From Planktothrix serta PCC 8927 (lineage in GTDB: Bacteria; Cyanobacteriota; Cyanobacteriia; Cyanobacteriales; Microcoleaceae), in assembly GCF_900010725.2 (NCBI RefSeq), contig NZ_LR734824.1:125109-189108 (forward strand): DNA of 64,000 bases. The letters run 5' to 3'. A program made the translations under genes and the position numbers. The notes beneath the pieces were generated by a model. That model was not told the origin of the DNA, did no database searches, and saw nothing but the letters and a program-made list of their open reading frames with translations. Positions 47,108 through 56,391 of the stretch are shown piece by piece (positions within the stretch are counted from its first letter, which is position 1; the number at the start of each line of letters is the position of its first letter).

Positions 47108-48865
47108 TTACATTCTTTCTAACACCGGAATACCTAAAAGAGATAACCCTAATTTTAAAGTTCGTGCGGTTAAATCACACAAAGCGATCCGGGAAGTTCG
47201 TTGAGGTTCTTCTGCGTCCAAAACCGAACATTGATCATAAAATTGATTGAATTTTTGGCTTAATTCAAACAAATACAAGCATAAACGGTTGGGTAATAAA
47301 TCTTGAGAAACTTCTGCTAATACTTCTTGCAATTGCAAGAGATGTTTGGCTAATACCAATTCTGTTTCGGCGTGCAGAACCAGTTTAACATCCGTTCCCA
47401 ACTGTTGCCAATTAATATTCCCTTTGCGACTAATACCTTGAATTCTGGCATAGACATAAAGCATATAGGGGGCTGTATTTCCTTGCAACGCCAACATTTT
47501 ATCAAAGCTAAAAATATAATCGCTGGTACGATTTTGGCTTAAATCTGCATATTTAACCGCACTCAAACCCACGACTTTCGCAACCTGATCAATAAACTCC
47601 TCTGTTTCGGTGCGTCCTTCTTCCTTGATCCGGGTTTCTAAATCCTTTTTAGCATAATTTACCGCCTCATCTAATAACTCTCTTAAACGCACCGTTTCCC
47701 CAGAACGAGTTTTTAATTTTTTGCCATCTTCTCCTTTCACAACCCCAAAAGCAACGTGAACTAATTCGACATTTTCCGGTATCCAACCCGCCCGTTTTGC
47801 CACTTGCCAAACCTGCATAAAATGGTTAGATTGTCCAGCATCAGTAACATAAATAATTCGGGTAGCTTTCTCCGTTTCAATGCGATGTCTTAAGGCGGCT
47901 AAATCCGTTGTCGCATAATTATAACCGCCATCGGTTTTCTGCACAATTAAAGGTAAAGGTTCCCCTTCTTTATTGGTAAATCCTTCTAAAAAGACGCATT
48001 TTGCTCCCTGATTTTCAACTAATAATCCAATTTTGTCTAATTCTTCAACAATTGGGGGTAAGAATTGATTATAAAAAGATTCTCCTCTTTCGGTTAAATT
48101 AATTTCTAAATCATTATAAATTAACTGAAATTCTCGCCGAGATTGTTCACACAATAATTGCCACGCTTGACGGCTATCTTCCGCCCCAGCTTGTAATCTG
48201 ACTACTTCCTGACGAGCCGTTTCTTTGAAGGTTTCATCTTGATCAAATCTAACTTTTGATTGCCGATAAAATTCTACTAAATCCCCTAAATCTAAAGCAT
48301 TAGCAGTGGTTAAAGCATCAGGATAAACTTCTTTTAAATAGGTAATTAACATTCCAAATTGAGTTCCCCAGTCCCCAACATGATTAAGACGTAAAACGTC
48401 ATGTCCTTGAAATTCTAATATTTTAGCAAGACAATCTCCAATAATAGTAGAACGCAGGTGTCCGACGTGCATTTCTTTAGCAATATTCGGACTAGAAAAA
48501 TCAACAATAATTCGTTGGGGGGGGTTAACTTTAGGAATATTTAAGCGTTCATCCCCTAACATTTGTTGAAGTTGGGTTTCTAAATATTGGGTTTTTAAGC
48601 GTAAATTAATAAAACCAGGGCCAGCAATTTCGGGAGTTTCACAGATTTCATCTAAGCTTAAATGGTCTATAATTTGAGTAGCGATCGCTCTAGGATTACT
48701 TTTTAAGGGTTTTGTTAACGACATCGCCAAATTACATTGATAATCACCAAATTTGGGATTAGTTGACGCCACCACCATCGGGTCAGTTGTGGCGAAATCT
48801 TCTCCAAATGCAGCTATTAAAGCTTGATTAAATTTAATCTTGAGCAGTTCTACTGTAGATGTCAT
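47108..48865 (-). CDS. argS: Arginyl-tRNA synthetase
   Basis: 585 aa. Class I enzyme charging tRNA-Arg. The HIGH-type motif is in [20 protein letters not shown], and the KMSKS region is degenerate ([13 protein letters not shown]), as is common in ArgRS. The DALR anticodon-binding helix bundle is C-terminal ([20 protein letters not shown] to [12 protein letters not shown]). The ATG at 48865 (MTSTVELLK) is preferred; a GTG at 48874 adds three residues. Confidence 0.95.
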   Translation of the reverse strand: MTSTVELLKIKFNQALIAAFGEDFATTDPMVVASTNPKFGDYQCNLAMSLTKPLKSNPRAIATQIIDHLSLDEICETPEIAGPGFINLRLKTQYLETQLQQMLGDERLNIPKVNPPQRIIVDFSSPNIAKEMHVGHLRSTIIGDCLAKILEFQGHDVLRLNHVGDWGTQFGMLITYLKEVYPDALTTANALDLGDLVEFYRQSKVRFDQDETFKETARQEVVRLQAGAEDSRQAWQLLCEQSRREFQLIYNDLEINLTERGESFYNQFLPPIVEELDKIGLLVENQGAKCVFLEGFTNKEGEPLPLIVQKTDGGYNYATTDLAALRHRIETEKATRIIYVTDAGQSNHFMQVWQVAKRAGWIPENVELVHVAFGVVKGEDGKKLKTRSGETVRLRELLDEAVNYAKKDLETRIKEEGRTETEEFIDQVAKVVGLSAVKYADLSQNRTSDYIFSFDKMLALQGNTAPYMLYVYARIQGISRKGNINWQQLGTDVKLVLHAETELVLAKHLLQLQEVLAEVSQDLLPNRLCLYLFELSQKFNQFYDQCSVLDAEEPQRTSRIALCDLTARTLKLGLSLLGIPVLERM

Positions 48866-49213
48866 AATTAACACTTCAAGTTTAAAAGTTAATTTAAGGA
48901 TCTCCTTCTCAGTCTATTGTACCTTGAATGGAGTTGATCATGATCAATAAACTAGAGTTTTAGGCATCCATCAGCTATAATATAATAATATAATTAAATT
49001 TAAAAAGTAAACGATTATTATACGAAGCACTAGAACTCAGTCATCAACCTAATCAATCTCAAGTTACAGCTTACAGCTTGGTTGCTGAATCAATTTCAGT
49101 CTTAGGTTTAACTTCCTCAAATTAAATCAACAATTTGACCTACATAAATAGAGGTCGATGAAGGTGCATTCCTCAAGGGATATTTTTTAATCTCTGGTTA
49201 GACCTAATGAAAA
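48866..49213. other. AT-rich intergenic region upstream of argS
   Basis: 348 bases with no gene seen. It should contain the argS promoter. TTGATCATGATCAA near 48936 is a perfect 14-bp palindrome, and ATATAATAATATAATTAAAT near 48980 is an AT tract. Nothing else is supported. Confidence 0.35.
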
Positions 49214-49582
49214 TTATCTAATACCGGCTTGTGCTAATACCTGAAACAGAACAGAATTAATAAAACTCAGTGCTAAAGCTCCAATTACAGCACTCCAAAT
49301 TCCCCAACGTAAGCGAAATCCTTCCACCAGTTTAGCGGCTAAGGCGAACATCGCCACGTTGAGAAGAAACGCAATAAAAGAACCCGCAAAAATCAAAGTT
49401 GCTGGAGCTATAATTAATGCTAAGAGTGGGCGCACTAAAGCATTAACAATTCCAAAAACCGCCGCCGAAATTAAGGCTTTTTTGAAATCCTCAATTTCAA
49501 CCCCAGTAAATTGACTCAGTAAAGCAATCAAATATAAGCTGACGGCTGTTACTAACCAAGCGATTAACAAACTGACTAACAT
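49214..49582 (-). CDS. Phage-holin-4-superfamily membrane protein
   Basis: 122 aa. Four membrane helices are visible: MLVSLLIAWLVTAVSLYLIA, ALISAAVFGIVNALVRPLLA, AGSFIAFLLNVAMFALAAKL and SAVIGALALSFINSVLF. The pattern FGIVNALVRPLL is the signature of the phage-holin family 4 (PF04020-type). In cyanobacteria this is a common chromosomal protein, so the name does not imply a prophage. The function is unknown. Confidence 0.82.
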   Translation of the reverse strand: MLVSLLIAWLVTAVSLYLIALLSQFTGVEIEDFKKALISAAVFGIVNALVRPLLALIIAPATLIFAGSFIAFLLNVAMFALAAKLVEGFRLRWGIWSAVIGALALSFINSVLFQVLAQAGIR

Positions 49583-49734
49583 TTTTGAAACTCCAATACT
49601 CTGATAACGCCTGATTCTACCCCTAATTCATCACAGTCTGAAGATAAAATTATAAAATCTTTATTTTTGCTTAATAAAATTTAAGAAAAACTCGCCCCCG
49701 CACAGTTTACCAGTACAGGGGGAAGCTTCAAAAA

Positions 49735-50826
49735 TTAAACATTAAATCGGAATAACAGCACATCCCCCTCTTGGACAATATACTCTTTTCCTTCACTGCG
49801 AACTAATCCTTTTTCCTTCGCAGCATTCATCGAACCTGTCGCCACTAAATCCTGATAAGCCACCGTTTCCGCCCGAATAAATCCCCGTTCAAAATCAGAG
49901 TGAATGACTCCGGCGGCTTGGGGTGCAGACATTCCGGCTTTAATTGTCCAGGCGCGAGTTTCTTTCGGGCCAGTGGTTAAATAAGTGCGTAATCCTAATA
50001 ATTCATAAGTCGCTTTAATTAAGGATTTTAAACCCCCTTCTTCTACGCCTAAAGAAGCCAAAAAATCAGCCCGTTCTTCTTCCGATAAATCCACTAATTC
50101 CGCTTCTACCTGTGCCGAAATAATCACCACTTGAGCATTATCAAGTTTTGCCACTTCCCGAACTTTTTCAACTTGTTCATTTCCCGTTGCTAAATCATCT
50201 TCTGAAACATTAGTTGCATAAATTACAGGTTTTTGCGTGACTAACCCTAACCCTTTTACGGCTTCTAGTTCTTCTTCGGTTAATATCGCTTGACGGGCGG
50301 GTTTACCTTCATTTAAAAATACCGAAATTTTTTCTAAAGCCGTTACTTCAATTTGGATTTCTTTATTGGTTCTCGCTTGTTTACGGGCTCGGTCAATCCG
50401 GCGTTCAACTTGAGATAAATCTGATAAGGCTAATTCTAAATTAATAATATCAATATCTCGCAAAGGATCAACAGAACCCGCAACATGAATAATATCATCA
50501 TTTTCAAAGCAGCGAACGACATGAACAATGGCATCCACTTCTCGAATATGGGATAAAAATTGATTTCCTAACCCTTCTCCTTGACTCGCGCCTTTAACTA
50601 ATCCTGCAATATCGACAAATTCCATTCGAGTCGGAACAACGGCTTGAGAATTGACGATTTTTGCTAACACATTCAACCGTTCATCGGGAACTGCGACAAC
50701 ACCGACATTCGGTTCAATAGTACAAAAGGGAAAGTTAGCCGCAGTCGCCTTCGCATTAGCAACTAAAGCGTTAAATAATGTCGATTTACCAACGTTGGGG
50801 AGTCCAACAATTCCGGCTCTTAGCAT
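49735..50826 (-). CDS. ychF: YchF-type redox-regulated ATPase
   Basis: 363 aa. This is an Obg-related P-loop protein preferring ATP. Walker A GLPNVGKSTLFNALV, FCTIEPNVGVVAVPDERL (switch region), DIAGLVKGASQGEGLGNQF and NVSEDDL (NxxE replacing NKxD, the YchF hallmark) are present. The TGS domain is at the C-terminus (IKAGMSAPQAAGVIHSDFER to EGDVLLFRFNV). It is universal and involved in translation or oxidative stress. Confidence 0.95.
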   Translation of the reverse strand: MLRAGIVGLPNVGKSTLFNALVANAKATAANFPFCTIEPNVGVVAVPDERLNVLAKIVNSQAVVPTRMEFVDIAGLVKGASQGEGLGNQFLSHIREVDAIVHVVRCFENDDIIHVAGSVDPLRDIDIINLELALSDLSQVERRIDRARKQARTNKEIQIEVTALEKISVFLNEGKPARQAILTEEELEAVKGLGLVTQKPVIYATNVSEDDLATGNEQVEKVREVAKLDNAQVVIISAQVEAELVDLSEEERADFLASLGVEEGGLKSLIKATYELLGLRTYLTTGPKETRAWTIKAGMSAPQAAGVIHSDFERGFIRAETVAYQDLVATGSMNAAKEKGLVRSEGKEYIVQEGDVLLFRFNV

Positions 50827-51166
50827 GGGTTCAATGGTTGAGTTAAACGTTCAATAGACTATCAATTTATGATTATAAACCGTCTGGGGACAAATTTAAC
50901 AAAGCTGTATCTAAATCTAAAGGGGGTTTTATTTTTAACTTGTTTCATTATTAAGATAAAATGAATATACTGTATCTGCATTGTTGACCACAAAGACACA
51001 AAGACACGAAGAAAGAAGGATAATTAATGGGATAGCGGTTGTGGTAAGGGTATAGTTTAATCATACCTTCGTTACAAATTTTTGAACAGGTAAAAATAGA
51101 AAACCCTCATCAGTCCCTTTGTGTCTTCGTGTCTTTGTGGTTCCTTCTACCTACAATAGTTATAAT
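50827..51166. repeat. Intergenic region with inverted CACAAAGACAC repeats
   Basis: No gene. ACCACAAAGACACAAAGACA (50987 on) is an inverted relative of CTTTGTGTCTTCGTGTCTTT (51117 on). The stop-free frame from 51119 is only read-through of this repeat and does not extend the methyltransferase. TACAAT (51152-51157) and TATAAT (51161-51166) resemble -10 boxes directly before the next ATG. Confidence 0.65.
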
Positions 51167-52210
51167 ATGGATCATTCTCTTAAAATAGCAGATTTATTTT
51201 CAGGAATCGGTGGGTTAAGATTGGCTTTTGAAAAAGCAGGTTATCAATGTGTTTATTCTTGCGAAAAAGATCCCGCTTGTCAATCGGTCTATTTTAATAA
51301 TTTTGGAGAACAGCCAGAAGACGATATTACTAAAATTAATTATAATAATATTCCTCAGTTTGATATTTTAACCGCCGGGTTTCCCTGTCAACCTTTTAGC
51401 ATTTGTGGAAAACGTCAAGGGTTTCAAGATACCAGAGGAACCCTATTTTTCCATATTTGCGAAATCATAGAAACCCATCATCCCAGGGTTATTGTCTTGG
51501 AAAATGTGAAGCATTTGTTACATCATGATCAAGGAAAAACCCTCAAGACTATTTTATATTCATTAGAAGATTTAGGCTATTGTGTAGATTATCAATTATT
51601 GAATGCGAAAGACTTTGGACTTCCTCAAAATCGAGAGCGAGTAATTATTATAGCTTGCAAAGATAAAAATTTTTCTTTCACAAAAATGCAAAGGGTTTAT
51701 CCTGTTCCTAAATTGAGGGATTTTTTAGACAAAACAGGAAAATTTGACTACTTAAACCCTGAAGAATATACACTAATTGAAGATTATAAACAGCAATCAT
51801 CCGGTTTAATTTTTGTCGGATATCGGAATAAGAATATCTGGAAAAAAGGGATTAGACCTAATACCGAACATTTATCGAGGGTACATCATCAACCGAATCG
51901 AATTTACTCCATTGATGGAGTCCATCCCACCCTTCCCTCCCAGGAAACATCGGGACGTTTCTTTATCTATATTCCCGAAGAAAATCGAGTTCGTAAATTA
52001 ACCATCCAAGAATGTTATAGAATTATGGGGTTTCCTGATACCTTTAAATTGCATCCTAATTTAGGAGAATGTTATAAACAAATTGGGAATTCTGTTTGTA
52101 TTCCTCTATTCCAAGAACTAGCAATACAAATTAAAGAGCAAATTTTTAGTTCTTCTGAGCATCAATATTTATCAGGATGGACAGTCAAATCATCAATTAA
52201 AAAATTATAA
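51167..52210 (+). CDS. DNA C5-cytosine methyltransferase (cassette copy)
   Basis: 347 aa. The motifs are: I (IADLFSGIGGLRLAFEKAGY), IV (AGFPCQPFSICG with the catalytic Cys), VI (VLENVKHLL), VIII (LPQNRERVIII) and the late X (CYKQIGNSVCIPLFQEL). It transfers methyl from SAM to cytosine C5 at an unknown site. The start at the ATG is chosen because an earlier GTG lies in a repeat. No restriction gene is adjacent, so it is an orphan or solitary methylase. Direct repeats lie on both sides. Confidence 0.9.
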   Translation: MDHSLKIADLFSGIGGLRLAFEKAGYQCVYSCEKDPACQSVYFNNFGEQPEDDITKINYNNIPQFDILTAGFPCQPFSICGKRQGFQDTRGTLFFHICEIIETHHPRVIVLENVKHLLHHDQGKTLKTILYSLEDLGYCVDYQLLNAKDFGLPQNRERVIIIACKDKNFSFTKMQRVYPVPKLRDFLDKTGKFDYLNPEEYTLIEDYKQQSSGLIFVGYRNKNIWKKGIRPNTEHLSRVHHQPNRIYSIDGVHPTLPSQETSGRFFIYIPEENRVRKLTIQECYRIMGFPDTFKLHPNLGECYKQIGNSVCIPLFQELAIQIKEQIFSSSEHQYLSGWTVKSSIKKL

Positions 52211-52213
52211 ATT

Positions 52214-52239
52214 CTTTGTGTCTTTGTGTCTTTGTGGTT
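52214..52239. repeat. Direct repeat right of the methyltransferase
   Basis: CTTTGTGTCTTTGTGTCTTT (start of the 26-base unit) matches 51117-51142 with one difference. Just past it, TGCGCTTAAGCGCA (52294-52307) is a perfect palindrome of the same family as those at 21497 and 23569. Confidence 0.75.
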
Positions 52240-52326
52240 AAATTTAAAAATATCAGTGCGAACTACTATAAGTCCTGATAACGCAGTAAAATCTGCGCTT
52301 AAGCGCAACAACACGGGAGTTTTTTA

Positions 52327-53799
52327 ATGTTAGAACAATCTCAAACACCCCTATTAACCGCCTTAAAAAATTGTGCAAATCAACTCGATACCGCCTTTTA
52401 TGCTCCTGGTCATAAACGAGGACAAGGAACTTCAGTATTATTAACAGAACTATTAGGAACCCAACTGTTTAAAGCGGATTTACCCGAATTACCTGAACTG
52501 GATAATTTATTTAATCCCGAAGGAGTAATTTCAGAAGCTCAAGACTTAGCTGCTGATGCGTTTGGGGCTGAACAAACCTGGTTTTTAGTTAACGGTTCAA
52601 CCTCTGGAATAATTGCGGCGATTTTAGCAACTTGTGGAACGGGAGATAAAATTTTAGTCCCCCGAAATGTGCATCAATCTGTGATTTCTGGGTTGATTTT
52701 ATCGGGTGCGATCGCAATTTTCCTACAACCCGAATATAATCCAACCTGGGATTTAGCTTATAGTATTACCCCGGAAATTCTTGCTCAATCTTTACAACAA
52801 CATCCCGATGCAAAAGCGGTATTAATAGTATATCCCACCTATCAGGGAATTTGTGGAAATATTGCCGAAATTGCTAAAATTACCCATGAATATAATATCC
52901 CCTTAATTGTCGATGAAGCCCACGGAGCGCATTTTAATTTTCATCCTAATTTACCCACGCCAGCCCTCAAAGCCGGAGCAGATTTAAGCATACAATCTAC
53001 CCATAAAGTTTTAGGTTCTCTTACCCAATCTTCAATGCTTCATGTTCAGGGAAATCGGATTAACCGAGATCGATTATCCCAAACCTTACAATTCGTTCAA
53101 TCTACCAGTCCTAATTATATTTTATTAGCTTCCTTAGATGTCGCCCGTCAACAAATGGCAACCCAAGGCTATAATTTAATCAGTCAAACAATATCTTTAG
53201 CCCAAATAGCCCGAACTAAAATTAGCAAAATTCCAGGTTTATCTAGTTTTGGAACGCCCGACTTTAAACCGACATCAGGATGTGTTAACTTAGATATTAC
53301 TCGGTTAACGATTAAAGTATCAGACTTAGGAATAAGTGGTTATGAAACTGATGAAATTCTCCGTCAACAATTCCATGTCACCGCAGAACTTCCGAGTCTG
53401 CACCATCTGACATTTATTATTAGTTTAGGGAATACCGAAACCGATATTAACCAACTAATTAACGCCTTAAAAACCCTTTCCCTCCAACACCCACCTAACG
53501 CCATACCCCACCCCCTTCCTAATTTCTTCCCTACGCCCGATAATTTAGCCCCTACGCCTCCTTTCTCCTGTCGAGAGGCTTTTTTTGCCCAAACTGAAAC
53601 GCGACCGCTTAAAGACTGTATTGGGCGGGTGAGTGCAGAAATCATTTGTCCCTACCCGCCCGGTATCCCCGTATTAATGCCGGGTGAAATTGTGACCTCT
53701 AATGCACTAAAATTTTTGCAACAAGTGATAGCTTTGGGTGCGAAAATAACAGGATGTAGCGATCCAAACCTGCAACAGCTTAAGATTGTTAAGGGTTAA
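52327..53799 (+). CDS. Orn/Lys/Arg decarboxylase-family protein
   Basis: 490 aa, PLP-dependent fold type I. It begins AFYAPGHKRGQGTSVLLTEL. The PLP Lys is in QSTHKVLGSLTQSSMLH, and FLVNGSTSGIIAAILATCGTG and LIVDEAHGAHFNFHP are conserved. The C-terminal domain (ALKFLQQVIALGAKITGC) completes it. It would form a polyamine precursor or related amine, but which basic amino acid is used is not clear. It is preceded by the repeat cluster. Confidence 0.86.
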   Translation: MLEQSQTPLLTALKNCANQLDTAFYAPGHKRGQGTSVLLTELLGTQLFKADLPELPELDNLFNPEGVISEAQDLAADAFGAEQTWFLVNGSTSGIIAAILATCGTGDKILVPRNVHQSVISGLILSGAIAIFLQPEYNPTWDLAYSITPEILAQSLQQHPDAKAVLIVYPTYQGICGNIAEIAKITHEYNIPLIVDEAHGAHFNFHPNLPTPALKAGADLSIQSTHKVLGSLTQSSMLHVQGNRINRDRLSQTLQFVQSTSPNYILLASLDVARQQMATQGYNLISQTISLAQIARTKISKIPGLSSFGTPDFKPTSGCVNLDITRLTIKVSDLGISGYETDEILRQQFHVTAELPSLHHLTFIISLGNTETDINQLINALKTLSLQHPPNAIPHPLPNFFPTPDNLAPTPPFSCREAFFAQTETRPLKDCIGRVSAEIICPYPPGIPVLMPGEIVTSNALKFLQQVIALGAKITGCSDPNLQQLKIVKG

Positions 53800-53865
53800 A
53801 TCAATCATAGACAACCCTTCAGTTATCCCTAAGCTAATCATTACAACTTTAAACCGATCCCCAAA

Positions 53866-54465
53866 ATGTCCAAACTTTGGCCCTATGTCACTCCTGGTAT
53901 CCCTGATGATTTGTTTGAACGGTTGCCCGGTATCCCGTTAAGTAAGCGGGAAGTTCGGTTATTATTAGTATCTCTGATGCGATTGCAACCCGACTCAATT
54001 GTCTGGGATATTGGGGCGGGGACGGGGACAATTCCGGTAGAAACGGGGCTATTATGTCCTCACGGTCGAATTATTGCGATTGAACGGGATGAAGATGTGG
54101 CGAATTTAATTCGGCTTAATTGTGAACGGTTTGAAGTTAAAAATGTGGATGTGATTGAAGGAAGCGCCCCCGACTGCTTACACAGTATTTCCTATCTACC
54201 TCATCGGGTTTGTTTGGAAGGTGGACGACCCCTAAAAGCCATTTTACATGAAGTTTGGAAATATCTACAACCTCAAGGACGAATTGTGGCGACAGCATCA
54301 AATTTAGAAAGTCTTTATGCCATTTCTGAAGGGTTTTCTGAGTTACAAGTCCGTAACGTTGAAGTCGTTCAATCGGCGATTAATCGCTTAGAAAAACGGG
54401 GAAATCATCAAACCTTTGAAGCCGTTAATCCCATGTTTATTTTAAGCGGTGAAAAAATAGATTGA
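53866..54465 (+). CDS. cbiT: Precorrin-6Y C5,15-methyltransferase, CbiT subunit
   Basis: 199 aa. It is a SAM-dependent methyltransferase with VWDIGAGTGTIPVETGLLC (SAM-binding) and IAIERDEDVANLIRLN. It opens with the CbiT-typical YVTPGIPDDLFERLPGIPLS. It carries out the C15 methylation and decarboxylation step of cobalamin synthesis. It is monocistronic, without other cobalamin genes nearby. Confidence 0.88.
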   Translation: MSKLWPYVTPGIPDDLFERLPGIPLSKREVRLLLVSLMRLQPDSIVWDIGAGTGTIPVETGLLCPHGRIIAIERDEDVANLIRLNCERFEVKNVDVIEGSAPDCLHSISYLPHRVCLEGGRPLKAILHEVWKYLQPQGRIVATASNLESLYAISEGFSELQVRNVEVVQSAINRLEKRGNHQTFEAVNPMFILSGEKID

Positions 54466-54484
54466 ATTTAAAATTAAAACTTCT

Positions 54485-54515
54485 GTAGAGACGCGCCATA
54501 ACACCTCTCTATAAC
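54485..54515. repeat. Degenerate copy of the GTAGAGACG palindrome
   Basis: GTAGAGACGCGCCATAACAC leads into CTCTCTATAAC. It matches the 2789-2816 palindrome in its left arm and carries mutations in the right arm. It lies between cbiT and cdsA. Confidence 0.55.
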
Positions 54516-54540
54516 ATCCCAACTCCTCACTCCTAACACT

Positions 54541-55434
54541 ATGCCTTCTTTGTCTCGCATTATCAGTGGAATTATTGCAATTATTTTAGCCTTGGGAATG
54601 CTCATTTTTGGGGGATGGTATTTTACCCTCGGTTTCAGTGTGATTGTCTATTTAGGTCAATTAGAATATTTTCAATTAGTTCGGGCTAAAGGAATAGAAC
54701 CTGCGGGGAAAACGACTTTAGTTGTTAGTCAAGCGTTATTGTTAACGGCGGCATTTTCTCCGAGTTTAGTCGATGCCATGTTTGCCTTAGCAGGAACGCT
54801 GATTTGTTTTTATCTATTATTTCAACCTAAATTATCAAGCATTGCTGATATCAGTTCTTCGATTTTAGGCTTATTTTATGGGGGATATTTACCTAGTTAT
54901 TGGGTACGGTTAAGAGTTGGACTTGAACCAAATACTTTATTAGAAAAAGCCTTTGCCAGTCCGATTCCTTTTAATGAACATTGGCTAGAAAATTGGTCAT
55001 TGTTTAACTTATCCCCAGGATTAACCGCTACTTTATTAGCCTTTGGTTGTATTTGGGCGGCGGATATTGGAGCTTATATTTTTGGTAAATGTTTTGGACG
55101 GACTCGCCTATCGGATATTAGTCCGAAAAAAACCGTTGAAGGGGCAATTTTTGGAGTTTTAGGCAGTATTGTCGTGGCAATATTAGGATCTTGGTCTTTA
55201 CACTGGCCGGGGTTTCCTTGGGCGGGTTTAATCTTAGGATTATTAATCGGAATTGCCAGTTTATTAGGGGATTTAACCGAATCTTTAATGAAAAGAGATG
55301 CAGGAGTCAAAGATTCCGGTCAACTGATTCCCGGTCATGGGGGAATTTTAGATCGAGCAGATAGTTATGTCTTTACTGCACCCTTAGTCTATTATTTTAT
55401 CACCTTATTTTTACCCTTATTATCAACCCGATAA
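54541..55434 (+). CDS. cdsA: Phosphatidate cytidylyltransferase
   Basis: 297 aa. It makes CDP-diacylglycerol for phospholipid synthesis. It has about eight membrane helices. The C-terminal signature SLLGDLTESLMKRDAGVKDS followed by GQLIPGHGGILDRADSY is intact, with the Asp residues for metal. The middle has IWAADIGAYIFGKCFGRTRL. It is followed 24 bases later by a methyltransferase gene on the same strand. Confidence 0.95.
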   Translation: MPSLSRIISGIIAIILALGMLIFGGWYFTLGFSVIVYLGQLEYFQLVRAKGIEPAGKTTLVVSQALLLTAAFSPSLVDAMFALAGTLICFYLLFQPKLSSIADISSSILGLFYGGYLPSYWVRLRVGLEPNTLLEKAFASPIPFNEHWLENWSLFNLSPGLTATLLAFGCIWAADIGAYIFGKCFGRTRLSDISPKKTVEGAIFGVLGSIVVAILGSWSLHWPGFPWAGLILGLLIGIASLLGDLTESLMKRDAGVKDSGQLIPGHGGILDRADSYVFTAPLVYYFITLFLPLLSTR

Positions 55435-55458
55435 ATCATCAGATTAATCCTTATAAAT

Positions 55459-56391
55459 ATGAGCCTAAAATCAACTCAATTCAGAGTGATTGATTTATTC
55501 TGTGGATGTGGGGGATTATCCCTAGGATTACACAACGCTGGCTATAATATTATTGCCGGATTTGATAACTGGAAATTTGCTATTGATCTCTATCAAAAAA
55601 ATTTTAAACACCCCAGTTTTTTAATCGATTTAGGGAATTTAGAGGGAGATTTCTCAATTTTTAAAGATTTTAATCCCGATATTATTGTCGGGGGCCCTCC
55701 CTGTCAAGACTTTTCCAGTGCTGGAAAACGAGATGAAACGTTAGGACGAGGAGATTTAACCCTAGTCTTTGCGGAAATTATCGCCACAATTCAGCCTCAA
55801 TTTTTGATCATGGAAAATGTTCCTCGATTTATTAAAACTCAGAAATATCAACAAGCTAAAGCTATTTTAAAATCGGCTAATTATGGGTTAAGCGAAATCA
55901 TCTTAGATGCTAGTTTATGCGGAGTTCCTCAAACTAGAAAACGCTTCTTTTGGATAGGAGAATTCCGGGGAAAAGATGACCAATTCCAGCTTGATTTAAA
56001 AGCTAATTTATCTCCAAAACCCCTAACAATTCGAGACTATTTTAACCAAATCGGTAAACCCTTAGATATTGACCATTATTATCGACATCCCAGAAGTTAT
56101 AAACGGCGAGGGATTTTTAGTATTGATCAACCCAGTCCTACCATTAGAAGTGTTAATAGACCTATTCCTAAAACCTATCAACCTCACCCTGGAGACTCTG
56201 CCTTAATTTCTCCTAATATTCGTCCCTTAACCACCCTAGAAAGAAGTTATATACAAACTTTTCCAGAGGATTTTATCTTCACAGGAACTAAAACCCACCT
56301 CGAACAAATGATCGCCAATGCTGTCCCGGTGAAATTAGCTGAATATGTTGGTTATTGTTTAACTGAATATCAAGAAAAATTAAACTGTTAA
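55459..56391 (+). CDS. DNA C5-cytosine methyltransferase
   Basis: 310 aa. Motif I is VIDLFCGCGGLSLGLHNAGY, IV is VGGPPCQDFSSAGKRDE with the catalytic Cys, VI is LIMENVPRF and VIII is GVPQTRKRFFWIG. The C-terminal motif X is IANAVPVKLAEYVGYCL. The target recognition domain is short. It overlaps the stop of the convergent DUF4435 gene by four bases. Only the two MTases in the window are recognisable; no cognate endonuclease is seen. Confidence 0.9.
   Translation: MSLKSTQFRVIDLFCGCGGLSLGLHNAGYNIIAGFDNWKFAIDLYQKNFKHPSFLIDLGNLEGDFSIFKDFNPDIIVGGPPCQDFSSAGKRDETLGRGDLTLVFAEIIATIQPQFLIMENVPRFIKTQKYQQAKAILKSANYGLSEIILDASLCGVPQTRKRFFWIGEFRGKDDQFQLDLKANLSPKPLTIRDYFNQIGKPLDIDHYYRHPRSYKRRGIFSIDQPSPTIRSVNRPIPKTYQPHPGDSALISPNIRPLTTLERSYIQTFPEDFIFTGTKTHLEQMIANAVPVKLAEYVGYCLTEYQEKLNC

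Noticed and set aside
47108-48865. Loss of the KMSKS motif in argS
   Set aside because: A degenerate KMSKS is normal in arginyl-tRNA synthetases, so it is not evidence of decay.
49214-49582. Prophage indicated by the holin-family protein
   Set aside because: No other phage genes are near, and this family is widespread as a normal membrane protein.
51119-51166. GTG start for the first methyltransferase
   Set aside because: It lies in a dispersed repeat and gives residues unrelated to the family; motif I follows the ATG at 51167.
50987-52239. Spaced CACAAAGACAC repeats as a CRISPR array
   Set aside because: The copies are too few, unevenly spaced and in mixed orientation, and they flank a gene.
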